Shown here piece by piece: positions 1 through 5,671 of a stretch of DNA of 5,671 bases. The position numbers were made by a program, and so were the translations under genes. Origin of the DNA: Desulfurococcales archaeon. GTDB lineage: Archaea > Thermoproteota > Thermoprotei_A > Sulfolobales > Desulfurococcaceae. Below the pieces are notes generated by a model, which saw only the letters and a list, made by a program, of their open reading frames with translations, searched no databases and was not told where the DNA came from. Within the stretch, counting starts at the first letter, position 1. Each line of letters opens with the position of its first letter. The DNA lies in NCBI GenBank assembly GCA_027083045.1, contig JALWQP010000073.1, positions 1 through 5,671 of the forward strand, in the 5' to 3' direction.

Positions 1-1536
1 AAACACTACATAGCATCAACATATTACGGTAGAACCGAATCTGTTGAGCAATTCATATCCGACGCCAAGCCAATAGTATTGCTCAAGATAAGCCGTGAGG
101 GGCTAAGCATAGTTAACTGCATCGTAAAGAAAACCGACTACCACAAAACCAGAGATATAGCGCTAAATTACGGTTTATCCTATTTATCATTATCAAAGTA
201 TATATGTGACGACACGAGAACAGTAAAGGATCTGATCAACAAGCTAAACAAACTTGCAGGCGAAGCCGAGAGTAGGATAAACGAGTTCAAAGAAGGGATA
301 GACAAGATCATTGAGGAGAACGGCGAATACTTGGCCAAGTACAAGGTTGTTCTTGAGAACATAATAGAAAGGCTCGAAGCCCTGATCAGGTCTCTCAGCA
401 CCAAGTACATGACCATACTGAAAGGCTGGGTACCAGCGAAATACAAGCAAAAACTTGTCGATACCCTCAGAGAAAACGGTGTCGCGGCTTACGTAGAATT
501 CAGGGAGCCTGGAGAACATGAGCAGCCACCAACAATGCTCGATAACCCAAGGATAATGAGGTGGTTCGAACCCATAGTCAAATTCTTGGGTGTACCAGAT
601 TATAGGGAGTGGGATCCTACACCTATAATAGCTTACTCATTTGCACTCTTCTTCGGAATAATGCTTGGCGATATGGGCTACGCGATAGCGATTATACTAG
701 CAGCACTATATATTCTTGACAAGTTCACCACCAATCCCGAGAACAAGGACTACATCTACTTCAAAAACTCCATAATAGTATCAAGCATTGTCGGCTTCGT
801 CATTGGTGCCCTCGGCGGCTCTTTCTTCGGCAATACACTTAAGATATTCGGTCTAGGGTTCCAGTTCACGGATGTATTTATTAATCCGCTAAAATTCCTT
901 GCATTAGCAATAATTATCGGGCTTATTCATGTAAATATAGCCCACGCCATAACATTGGTTAAAGCTATTAAGCACCGCCAGATCGGTGATGCACTGAACG
1001 AAATAGGGCTCTTTATAGGAGAGGCTTTCGGCATACCATACATAATGTATAAAGTACTTAATACACCAGTACCCGGGATACCACCATACATGTATAACTA
1101 CCTATTGTATGGCGCATTCGCAGGCATAGCGCTGATCGTTATAGGGACGATCAAGAACTTAGGGGGGCTAGGCCTCCTGATGTGGTTGTTCAGCATTACG
1201 GGCCTACTCGGAGACGTACTAAGTTATAGTAGATTGGCTGGAGTAGGCTTGGCAACACTATATCTGGCCTCGAGCTTTAACCTATTGGCACAAATGGCTC
1301 TCGGGGGAATACAGGCTTCACTACCTTCAGTAATAGGTCTAATTGTGGGAGGGATAGTTGCCCTCATGATCGCTGCTTTCGGCCACATACTGAACACTGC
1401 CCTGTCAGCGCTGGGAGGCTTTATTCACTCAATACGTCTATGTTTCGTAGAATTTCTCAGTAAATTCTACGAAGGCACAGGCTACCCGTTCGAACCTATG
1501 AAGATAGTGCTTAGAAAACGCGTGGTGATAGAGTAG
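1..1536 (+). CDS. atpI: A-type ATP synthase subunit I (a-type membrane stator), 5'-truncated
   Basis: The reading frame is open from base 1 with no start, so the gene begins upstream; 511 codons are visible. Family members usually have about 620-700 residues, so roughly 110-190 N-terminal residues are missing. Numbering from the first visible codon, residues 1-200 are the end of the cytoplasmic arm: a coiled-coil stretch near 75-125, the family-type GWVP segment near 142, then a DPTP motif at 205-208. Residues 209-480 hold the hydrophobic segments of the ion-path half, starting with FFGIMLGDMGY (217-227). SYSRL (408-412) carries Arg411, matching the essential stator arginine that faces the c-ring carboxylate. 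HSIRL (476-480) carries the second conserved arginine, Arg479, followed by Glu484 and the FYEGTGYPF tail. The protein anchors the peripheral stalk and forms the ion half-channels. It precedes the c subunit after a 120-bp spacer. The identification is secure. Confidence 0.95.
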   Translation, partial: KHYIASTYYGRTESVEQFISDAKPIVLLKISREGLSIVNCIVKKTDYHKTRDIALNYGLSYLSLSKYICDDTRTVKDLINKLNKLAGEAESRINEFKEGIDKIIEENGEYLAKYKVVLENIIERLEALIRSLSTKYMTILKGWVPAKYKQKLVDTLRENGVAAYVEFREPGEHEQPPTMLDNPRIMRWFEPIVKFLGVPDYREWDPTPIIAYSFALFFGIMLGDMGYAIAIILAALYILDKFTTNPENKDYIYFKNSIIVSSIVGFVIGALGGSFFGNTLKIFGLGFQFTDVFINPLKFLALAIIIGLIHVNIAHAITLVKAIKHRQIGDALNEIGLFIGEAFGIPYIMYKVLNTPVPGIPPYMYNYLLYGAFAGIALIVIGTIKNLGGLGLLMWLFSITGLLGDVLSYSRLAGVGLATLYLASSFNLLAQMALGGIQASLPSVIGLIVGGIVALMIAAFGHILNTALSALGGFIHSIRLCFVEFLSKFYEGTGYPFEPMKIVLRKRVVIE

Positions 1537-1539
1537 CAT

Positions 1540-1611
1540 GTGTAATCATGTACGGTTAATTGAATTCAGCTCAAAAAGCTAAGTTTTTCTACCTCTGCCG
1601 TATGAATACAT
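1540..1611 (+). repeat. Imperfect inverted repeat / possible RNA hairpin in I-K spacer
   Basis: The left arm 1540-1556 pairs with the right arm 1597-1611. TACGG (1551-1555) pairs with CCGTA (1598-1602), TCA (1546-1548) with TGA (1603-1605), and TGTA (1541-1544) with TACA (1607-1610). There is one A-A mismatch (1545/1606), a two-base bulge (1549-1550) and a G-T pair at each end (1540/1611 and 1556/1597). That is 12 Watson-Crick pairs around a 40-base loop that contains the T-run at 1584-1588. It could be an RNA hairpin or a DNA operator. Chance formation is possible in an A/T-rich spacer. Confidence 0.4.
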
Positions 1612-1642
1612 TATTTCGATTACACCTATCACAGTTTGCATG

Positions 1643-1648
1643 TGAGGT
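1643..1648 (+). promoter_or_regulatory. Ribosome binding site of subunit K
   Basis: TGAGGT lies eight bases before the ATG at 1657 and matches the complement of the crenarchaeal 16S 3' tail. It decides the start: the in-frame TTG at 1636 and GTG at 1642 lie upstream of or overlap this site, so they are unlikely starts. Subunit E has the same motif at the same spacing. Confidence 0.8.
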
Positions 1649-1656
1649 CATATAAC

Positions 1657-2124
1657 ATGGACGTCCTAGCTCTAGGACTTGCTTATGCAGGGGCAGCATT
1701 AGCGCTACTCGGCGGCCTAGTGGGCTCATCGATAGGAATAGGGAAAGCCGGAGCCGCTGGCACCGCGACTCTCGCTGAGGATCCTAGACAGTTTAGAAAT
1801 GTATTCTTGCTTGCAGCGCTTCCGATGACCCAGACATTCTATGGACTAATAGTATTGATACAGTTCGTCAACTTCGTTAAAGGCCACATGTCAACCCTGA
1901 CCCTCTCCACAGGTCTGGCGATCCTTGGCCTCGGCCTAGCTGTTGCCGGAGCAGAGCTTTTCTCGGCGTGGTTCCAAGGAGTAATATGTGCATCGGGAAT
2001 AGCGGAGCTGCCGAGAACCAAAGGCAGAATAACGTTCAATGCACTAATCCTGGCAGTATACGTTGAGCTGATGGGCATCCTAGGTATGGTGTTCGGGCTC
2101 ATGGGACTATCACTTATAGGCTGA
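1657..2124 (+). CDS. atpK: A-type ATP synthase subunit K (c subunit, four-helix proteolipid)
   Basis: The 155-residue membrane protein forms the rotor ring that carries ions past subunit I. It consists of two fused helical hairpins. Hairpin 1 spans about residues 3-74, with a glycine-rich helix (GLVGSSIGIGKAG), a polar loop E41-D42-P43-R44 and a second helix. Hairpin 2 spans about 82-154, with a loop near 117-125. In hairpin 1 the family motif LPETQ reads L55-P56-M57-T58-Q59, so the ion-binding Glu is lost. Hairpin 2 keeps it as Glu137 in YVELMG. The protomer therefore has one carboxylate per four helices, as in V-ATPases and in Pyrococcus c subunits. L55, T58, Q59, Q107 and E137 correspond to the Na+ ligand set known from Enterococcus hirae NtpK, which suggests Na+ coupling (inference). 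The ATG start is chosen over upstream TTG/GTG because TGAGGT lies eight bases before it. A GTG-started subunit E gene follows after 12 bp. Confidence 0.95.
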   Translation: MDVLALGLAYAGAALALLGGLVGSSIGIGKAGAAGTATLAEDPRQFRNVFLLAALPMTQTFYGLIVLIQFVNFVKGHMSTLTLSTGLAILGLGLAVAGAELFSAWFQGVICASGIAELPRTKGRITFNALILAVYVELMGILGMVFGLMGLSLIG

Positions 2125-2128
2125 GGTG
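2122..2128 (+). promoter_or_regulatory. Ribosome binding site of subunit E, overlapping the K stop codon
   Basis: TGAGGTG includes the K stop codon (TGA 2122-2124) and sits eight bases before the GTG at 2137. It is a full seven-base match to the crenarchaeal anti-Shine-Dalgarno complement and is the strongest such site in the window. It supports the GTG start and suggests translational coupling from K to E. Confidence 0.8.
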
Positions 2129-2136
2129 CCCCCATA

Positions 2137-2730
2137 GTGGCCACAGAGATTACGGGACTCGACGAGCTTAGAAACAAGATCATTGAGGATGCGAGGAAGG
2201 AAGCAGAGAGAATTATCAGGGAAGCAGAAAAGAAAGCTAATGAAATAATAAGAGAGGCTGAGAGGAAGTTCCAGGAGAGAGTGAGGCGCGAGAAAGAAAA
2301 GATTATCCAAAACGCCAAGATTCAAGCACACATAGTGCTTTCAGATGCAAGGAGACAAGCAAGAATCATTGTGAGCAAGGCTAAGTATGAATTAATTGAA
2401 GAGGTTTTCGATAAGGCGAGAGAAGTTATTAATGAGCGCAAAGGCTTCGACATATATCAGTCGATAGAGAAACTGTTGAAGGAAACCTACGAGTATATTG
2501 AGCCTAACGAGATCGCGAAGATCATTGTTAACGAGAAAGATCTCGAGATAGCCAATAGGGTTGCCCGTTCTCTGAATCTCAAAGCCGATATCCTTATAAA
2601 TAACAGTTTCTTGGGCGGAGTAATAGTTGAGACAAAAGACGGTAAGGTAGTCAATAACTCTTACGATGTTAGGCTTGAACGCGCCAAGACAACATTGGTA
2701 CCAGTTATTGCAAGGATCCTATGGGGTTGA
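2137..2730 (+). CDS. atpE: A-type ATP synthase subunit E (peripheral stalk)
   Basis: The 197-residue soluble protein normally pairs with subunit H to form the peripheral stalk that keeps the A3B3 head from turning with the rotor. Residues 8 to about 98 are a charged, Ala/Ile-rich helix built on an 11-residue period: ARKEAERIIRE (19-29) is followed by AEKKANEIIRE (30-40) and then AERKF at 41. Hendecads fit the right-handed coiled coil known for this stalk. Residues about 100-197 are the globular head-binding domain, ending in the family signature GGVIVETKDGKVVNNS, then RLERA and a C-terminal LWG. The GTG start is supported by TGAGGTG eight bases upstream. The length is normal for the family (about 185-205). 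No subunit H gene is visible in this window. Subunit C follows after 9 bp. Confidence 0.92.
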   Translation: MATEITGLDELRNKIIEDARKEAERIIREAEKKANEIIREAERKFQERVRREKEKIIQNAKIQAHIVLSDARRQARIIVSKAKYELIEEVFDKAREVINERKGFDIYQSIEKLLKETYEYIEPNEIAKIIVNEKDLEIANRVARSLNLKADILINNSFLGGVIVETKDGKVVNNSYDVRLERAKTTLVPVIARILWG

Positions 2731-2739
2731 TGTATAAAC

Positions 2740-3714
2740 TTGCACGACAACTATTACCAATACTCACGGATCAAAAACATGCTTAGCATGATTGTCACGA
2801 GAAAAGAACTAGATGAAATGCTTTCTCAAAAAACAGTGAGCGATGCAATCAAGATCATAGGTAATAAGCCTATAGGACTAGGGCTTTACGAATCAATTAA
2901 AACAGGGAAAAAAGAGCTCCGGAAACTCTCTAGAGAAATAAGTATTCTAAATAATGAGCGTATAGCATTGTTGAGGAAAATTAGTGAGAATAATTCTTTC
3001 ATTATTGATGCTTTCAATGAGTTATTCGACATAATCAATATCTCCGTTATGATCGGTTACGTGATGAAGGGGCTGAAACCAGAGCCTATATATCCTGTGG
3101 GAAAAGCATCAGTCCTCGATATCGAGCAAGTAAGAGACATAAATGAATTCATTGAGAATCTCCCGCAAGAACTACACTCTTATGCATCAATGATCGCAGA
3201 TAAAACCAGTGGTGGTTACTCCGCAATACCATATGGTTTCTCGCTGATAAAAACATATATACATAATAAGTTAGTACGTACGCTATACGGGTTATATCAT
3301 GATCTTTTGCTCCTCAAAACATGTAGTATATTGGAAAGAACACCGGAGACCCTGCCATCCCTCTACGTAGTCACAAGAGATGAGTTCACAAATGCTTGCT
3401 CGGCAACTAAGGACATCGATAATCTTATAACTATGATTAGATCATCGAACCCCATCATCAGTGGTTTCGCAGAAATACTAAACGATATGAAGAGACTCGA
3501 CAGATCAATGATTCCATACGACCTCGCGGTAACCCTATATGTTTCAAACGTCGCATCAAAAACAACCGCCGCCGGTCTCCAAGAAGCTATTGCTAAAACA
3601 TATGTCCTATACGTGGGCGAGTCCATGCTGATACGTGCGGTGCTTGCCTCAATAGAAGCGGGTACCCTCGTATCGGAACTTAAAGAAATCATTGATAAAT
3701 GGTGGTCGTTATGA
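2740..3714 (+). CDS. atpC: A-type ATP synthase subunit C (central-stalk/rotor adaptor)
   Basis: The 324-residue protein matches the archaeal subunit C / V-ATPase subunit d family, the funnel-shaped adaptor that couples the central shaft (D, F) to the c-ring. It is mostly helical with no membrane segment or signal peptide. The N-terminus HDNYYQYSRIKNML resembles the family start, where a Tyr-rich stretch precedes an Arg-x-x-x-Leu helix. The C-terminus has YVGESMLIRAVLASIEAG followed by a helix ending in WWSL. Length is slightly short of the usual 330-360. TTG at 2740 is the first possible in-frame start after the stop at 2728, and no ATG lies close enough to keep the conserved N-terminus. The upstream GGTTGAT (2725-2731) is only a partial ribosome binding site. 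Context between E and F strongly supports the call. Its sequence is less conserved than that of its neighbours, as is usual for this subunit. Confidence 0.85.
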   Translation: MHDNYYQYSRIKNMLSMIVTRKELDEMLSQKTVSDAIKIIGNKPIGLGLYESIKTGKKELRKLSREISILNNERIALLRKISENNSFIIDAFNELFDIINISVMIGYVMKGLKPEPIYPVGKASVLDIEQVRDINEFIENLPQELHSYASMIADKTSGGYSAIPYGFSLIKTYIHNKLVRTLYGLYHDLLLLKTCSILERTPETLPSLYVVTRDEFTNACSATKDIDNLITMIRSSNPIISGFAEILNDMKRLDRSMIPYDLAVTLYVSNVASKTTAAGLQEAIAKTYVLYVGESMLIRAVLASIEAGTLVSELKEIIDKWWSL

Positions 3715-4043
3715 CGGCGCCGAGAGAAAGGAAGGTGCTTGTAATAGGTGATCCTTTCCTCTGCCTGATCGGTGCTGCGGCCGGCACCGATTACCTCGAA
3801 TTCACAGAGAAATGCGAAGAAATAGAGGAGCTCGTATCAAAAAACCATGGAGAATATGGTGTTGTGATATTGTCACGGACAGCTGATGAGAAATGCCACA
3901 ATGTATTTGAGCAGCTGAGAGAGAGATACAATGATGTCCTGTTCATAACTGTAGAAACACCCAAGGTATTAGCCGAGATAGATCCGAAGAAATACTATGA
4001 GGAAATGATAAGAAAATACATAGGCTTAAAAATATCCATATAG
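3711..4043 (+). CDS. atpF: A-type ATP synthase subunit F (central-stalk regulatory subunit)
   Basis: The 110-residue soluble protein fits the subunit F family: a small Rossmann-like domain on the central stalk that contacts D and the A3B3 head. Visible features are the first strand KVLVIGD (8-14), a second strand GVVILS (50-55), a third strand VLFITVETP and a C-terminal helix with a typical ending, IRKYIGLKISI. ATG 3711 is chosen: it makes the common ATGA overlap with the end of subunit C, has GGTGG upstream (3701-3705), and puts VIGD near the N-terminus as in the family. ATG 3699 would add four residues (MVVV) but has no upstream binding site. The segment after VIGD lacks the GFRLAG motif typical of many archaeal F subunits. 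Three cysteines (18, 35, 62) are notable for so small a protein. Confidence 0.82.
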   Translation: MTAPRERKVLVIGDPFLCLIGAAAGTDYLEFTEKCEEIEELVSKNHGEYGVVILSRTADEKCHNVFEQLRERYNDVLFITVETPKVLAEIDPKKYYEEMIRKYIGLKISI

Positions 4044-4104
4044 TTTTTACAGGGTTGAATCTCCCGCTACATAATGCTTACACATGTTTAAGGCGTGATT
4101 GCAT
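4044..4104 (+). other. F-A spacer with T-run and partial ribosome binding site
   Basis: This 61-bp spacer starts with TTTTTACA (4044-4051) directly after the F stop codon. The run could be a weak T-rich terminator or the core of an internal promoter; an archaeal TATA element there would place a transcript start near 4072-4078. Neither is well supported. GGCGTGAT (4092-4099) ends five bases before the ATG at 4105 and is an imperfect match to the binding-site consensus. An in-frame mini-ORF, ATG at 4084 to TGA at 4096 (four codons), precedes the A start. Confidence 0.35.
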
Positions 4105-5671
4105 ATGGCCGTGAGAGGGCGTGTATACAGGGTTTCAGGCCCCCTTGTGATCGCGGAGAATATGAGGGGGTCAAAGGTATACGAAGTAGTGGAAGTAGGC
4201 CCTGAGAGACTGATAGGAGAAATTATTGGTGTTGAAGGAGATAAGGCTATCATCCAGGTGTACGAGGATACAACTGGCCTTAGGGTAGGAGATAATGTAG
4301 TCGGCACCGGATATCCTCTCGCAGCTGAGCTGGGTCCGGGCCTCATAGGTTCCATCTATGATGGTATACAGAGGCCCCTCCCTGTCCTTGAGGAGCTCGT
4401 CGGATTCTTCATAAAAAAAGGTGTTAAGGCCGCTCCGCTCCCAAGAGGCAAGAAATGGCATTTCATACCCCTCGTGAGAAAAGGGGACAAGATAGGGCCT
4501 AATGATTACATAGGTTATGTGCAAGAAACAGAGACTGTGAAACACTATATCATGGCGCCCCTAGACGTCCACGGTGTGATCGAGGATATCGCGCCAGAGG
4601 GCGACTATACAATAACTGATCCCATCGCGCGCGTCAATGGAAAAGAAGTAGTTATGCTTCAGAAATGGCCAGTAAGAAAGCCAAGGCCGTACAAAGAGAA
4701 GCTTGAACCCGCTGAGCCCCTCATAACGGGGCAGAGAGTCATCGACTTCTTCTTCCCACTCGCCAAAGGAGGAAAGGCCGCTATACCGGGAGGCTTCGGT
4801 ACAGGTAAAACCGTTACACTCCAGCAGCTCACTAAGTGGAGCCATGTAGACATCGCCATCTATGTCGGATGCGGAGAACGCGGTAACGAGATGGCAGATG
4901 CTTTGCATAGCTTCCGCAAACTAGTAGATCCAAGGACAGGTAAACCACTAGTCGAAAGAAGCGTGTTCATTGCTAACACCAGCAACATGCCTGTAGCAGC
5001 TAGAGAAACAAGCATATTCCTGGGAGCAACCATAGGCGAGTACTTCAGAGACATGGGATACCACATACTAATGGTTGCAGACTCCACTAGCAGATGGGCT
5101 GAGGCGATGAGAGAGATCAGCGGTCGCCTCGAGGAGCTACCCGGCGAAGAGGGGTACCCCGCCTACCTGGGTTCAAGGCTTGCTAGCTTCTATGAGCGTA
5201 GCGGCCATGTTGTCACCCTCGGCAAACCCGAACGTAGGGGAAGCCTGACAATCATGGGTGCCGTATCGCCTCCCGGCGCCGACTTCAGCGAACCAGTAAC
5301 ACAGTCCACGCTCAGGATAGTTAGAGCGTTATACGCTCTCGACGTCAACTTGGCTTATAGGAGACACTACCCCGCAATTAATTGGCTGACAAGCTATAGC
5401 CTCTACGTCGACAACGTGACCAATTGGTGGCGCAAGAACATTGATCCCGAGTGGAGAAGCCTCAGGGAAAAGGCATTAGCGATTCTACAGAAGGAAGCTG
5501 AGCTAGAAGAACTTGTTAGGCTAGTGGGTGCTGAGGCTCTGCCCGAGGAAGACAAACTAGTCCTTGAAGTAGCACGTATGATCAGGGAGGACTTCTTACA
5601 GCAGAACGCTTTCCACGAGATCGACACGTATTGTCCGCCAAGGAAAGCCTCTATGATGATAAGGGCAATAT
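4105..5671 (+). CDS. atpA: A-type ATP synthase subunit A (catalytic), 3'-truncated
   Basis: The frame is open from ATG 4105 to the window end: 522 complete codons plus one base. Full-length homologues have about 590 residues, so about 70 are missing. Subunit A carries the ATP synthesis/hydrolysis sites in the A3B3 head. Residues 1 to about 75 are the N-terminal beta-barrel (RGRVYRVSGPLV). About 113-185 is the insert that separates A/V-type catalytic subunits from F-type beta. Walker A is GGFGTGKT at 229-236, with Lys235 and Thr236. YVGCGERGNEM (253-263) carries the catalytic Glu258 of the GER motif. LMVADSTSRWAEAMREIS holds Walker B Asp326. The family segments PAYLGSRLASFYERSG (352 on) and SPPGADFSEPVTQST (near 388) follow, then the helical C-terminal domain. 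All key residues are present. The Walker A differs from the usual archaeal GPFGSGKT. ATG 4105 is preferred over TTG 4099 because it has the better-spaced upstream site. Subunit B would be expected downstream. Confidence 0.97.
   Translation, partial: MAVRGRVYRVSGPLVIAENMRGSKVYEVVEVGPERLIGEIIGVEGDKAIIQVYEDTTGLRVGDNVVGTGYPLAAELGPGLIGSIYDGIQRPLPVLEELVGFFIKKGVKAAPLPRGKKWHFIPLVRKGDKIGPNDYIGYVQETETVKHYIMAPLDVHGVIEDIAPEGDYTITDPIARVNGKEVVMLQKWPVRKPRPYKEKLEPAEPLITGQRVIDFFFPLAKGGKAAIPGGFGTGKTVTLQQLTKWSHVDIAIYVGCGERGNEMADALHSFRKLVDPRTGKPLVERSVFIANTSNMPVAARETSIFLGATIGEYFRDMGYHILMVADSTSRWAEAMREISGRLEELPGEEGYPAYLGSRLASFYERSGHVVTLGKPERRGSLTIMGAVSPPGADFSEPVTQSTLRIVRALYALDVNLAYRRHYPAINWLTSYSLYVDNVTNWWRKNIDPEWRSLREKALAILQKEAELEELVRLVGAEALPEEDKLVLEVARMIREDFLQQNAFHEIDTYCPPRKASMMIRAI

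Larger units (their letters stand above)
1537..1656. other. I-K intergenic spacer, 120 bp, with T-run
   Basis: This is the longest non-coding stretch in the window; the other gaps are 61 bp or less. It holds an imperfect inverted repeat (1540-1611), a small AAAAA/TTTTT hairpin candidate (1573-1588) ending in a T-run followed by CT, and the ribosome binding site of the c-subunit gene. I could not find a convincing BRE/TATA promoter; TTATTT at 1611-1616 is the nearest A/T-rich candidate and is weak. The spacer may contain a partial terminator for the upstream transcript, a promoter for the c subunit, or a structured leader. Sequence alone does not decide between them. Confidence 0.4.

Noticed and set aside
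79..81. TTG at 79 as the start of subunit I
   Set aside because: The frame is open back to base 1 with protein-like sequence, and a start here would lack the conserved N-terminal arm of the family.
1636..1656. TTG at 1636 as the start of the c subunit (seven extra residues)
   Set aside because: The ribosome binding site TGAGGT would lie inside the coding region, and the added HVRSYN is polar and unlike c-subunit N-termini; ATG 1657 is better.
1839..2318. Minus-strand open frame of 159 codons across K and E
   Set aside because: It is a shadow of two well-identified genes, rich in Ser from antisense reading of Glu/Arg-rich coiled coil, with no recognisable domain.
3699..3710. ATG at 3699 as the start of subunit F
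   Set aside because: No ribosome binding site precedes it; the ATG at 3711 gives the ATGA overlap and a family-like N-terminus. The difference is only four residues, so some doubt remains.
4411..4420. A-run (seven A) in subunit A as a programmed frameshift site
   Set aside because: The -1 frame meets a stop within a few codons, no stimulatory structure is evident, and the normal frame continues with conserved protein.
4047..5087. Several minus-strand open frames opposite subunit A
   Set aside because: They lie antisense to a highly conserved, intact catalytic subunit and show no family features.
1..5671. CRISPR arrays, insertion sequences, tRNA/rRNA genes or a novel defence system
   Set aside because: No regularly spaced repeats, transposase-like frames or RNA gene signatures are visible; nearly all bases are covered by ATP synthase genes.

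Overview
The window is one continuous, plus-strand archaeal A-type (A1AO) ATP synthase operon, cut at both ends. The visible gene order is I (membrane stator, 5'-truncated), K (c-ring rotor), E (peripheral stalk), C (central-stalk adaptor), F (central-stalk regulator) and A (catalytic, 3'-truncated). Subunits B and D usually follow A in archaea and would lie beyond the right edge. No part of the window is unrelated to this enzyme, and no minus-strand gene is credible.

The organism looks like an anaerobic, hyperthermophilic archaeon, most likely a crenarchaeote of the Desulfurococcales type. Arginine and isoleucine codons are dominated by AGG/AGA and ATA. TTG and GTG starts are used. The best ribosome binding sites match TGAGGTG, the complement of the crenarchaeal 16S tail. 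The c subunit is a four-helix, V-type-like protein, which argues against Sulfolobales, whose c subunits have two helices. Thermococcales also have four-helix c subunits, so the order-level call is inference.

Layout: 1-1536 holds the soluble end and whole membrane part of subunit I. 1537-1656 is the largest spacer and contains an imperfect inverted repeat with a T-run in its loop. 1657-2124 is the c subunit, 2137-2730 subunit E, 2740-3714 subunit C, and 3711-4043 subunit F (ATGA overlap with C). 4044-4104 is a short spacer, and 4105-5671 is subunit A. From K to F the genes are 12 bp or less apart or overlap.

How they work together: A (with B) hydrolyses or makes ATP. C and F (with D) form the shaft. 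E, normally paired with subunit H (not present here), holds the head to the soluble arm of I. I and the c-ring form the ion path. The most informative detail is in the c subunit. Its first hairpin has Met where the ion-binding Glu should be, so each four-helix protomer keeps one carboxylate, and a Na+-type ligand set is present. This points to a low ion-to-ATP ratio and probable Na+ coupling. I see no undescribed system here; the points worth checking are variations within a known machine and the structured I-K spacer.
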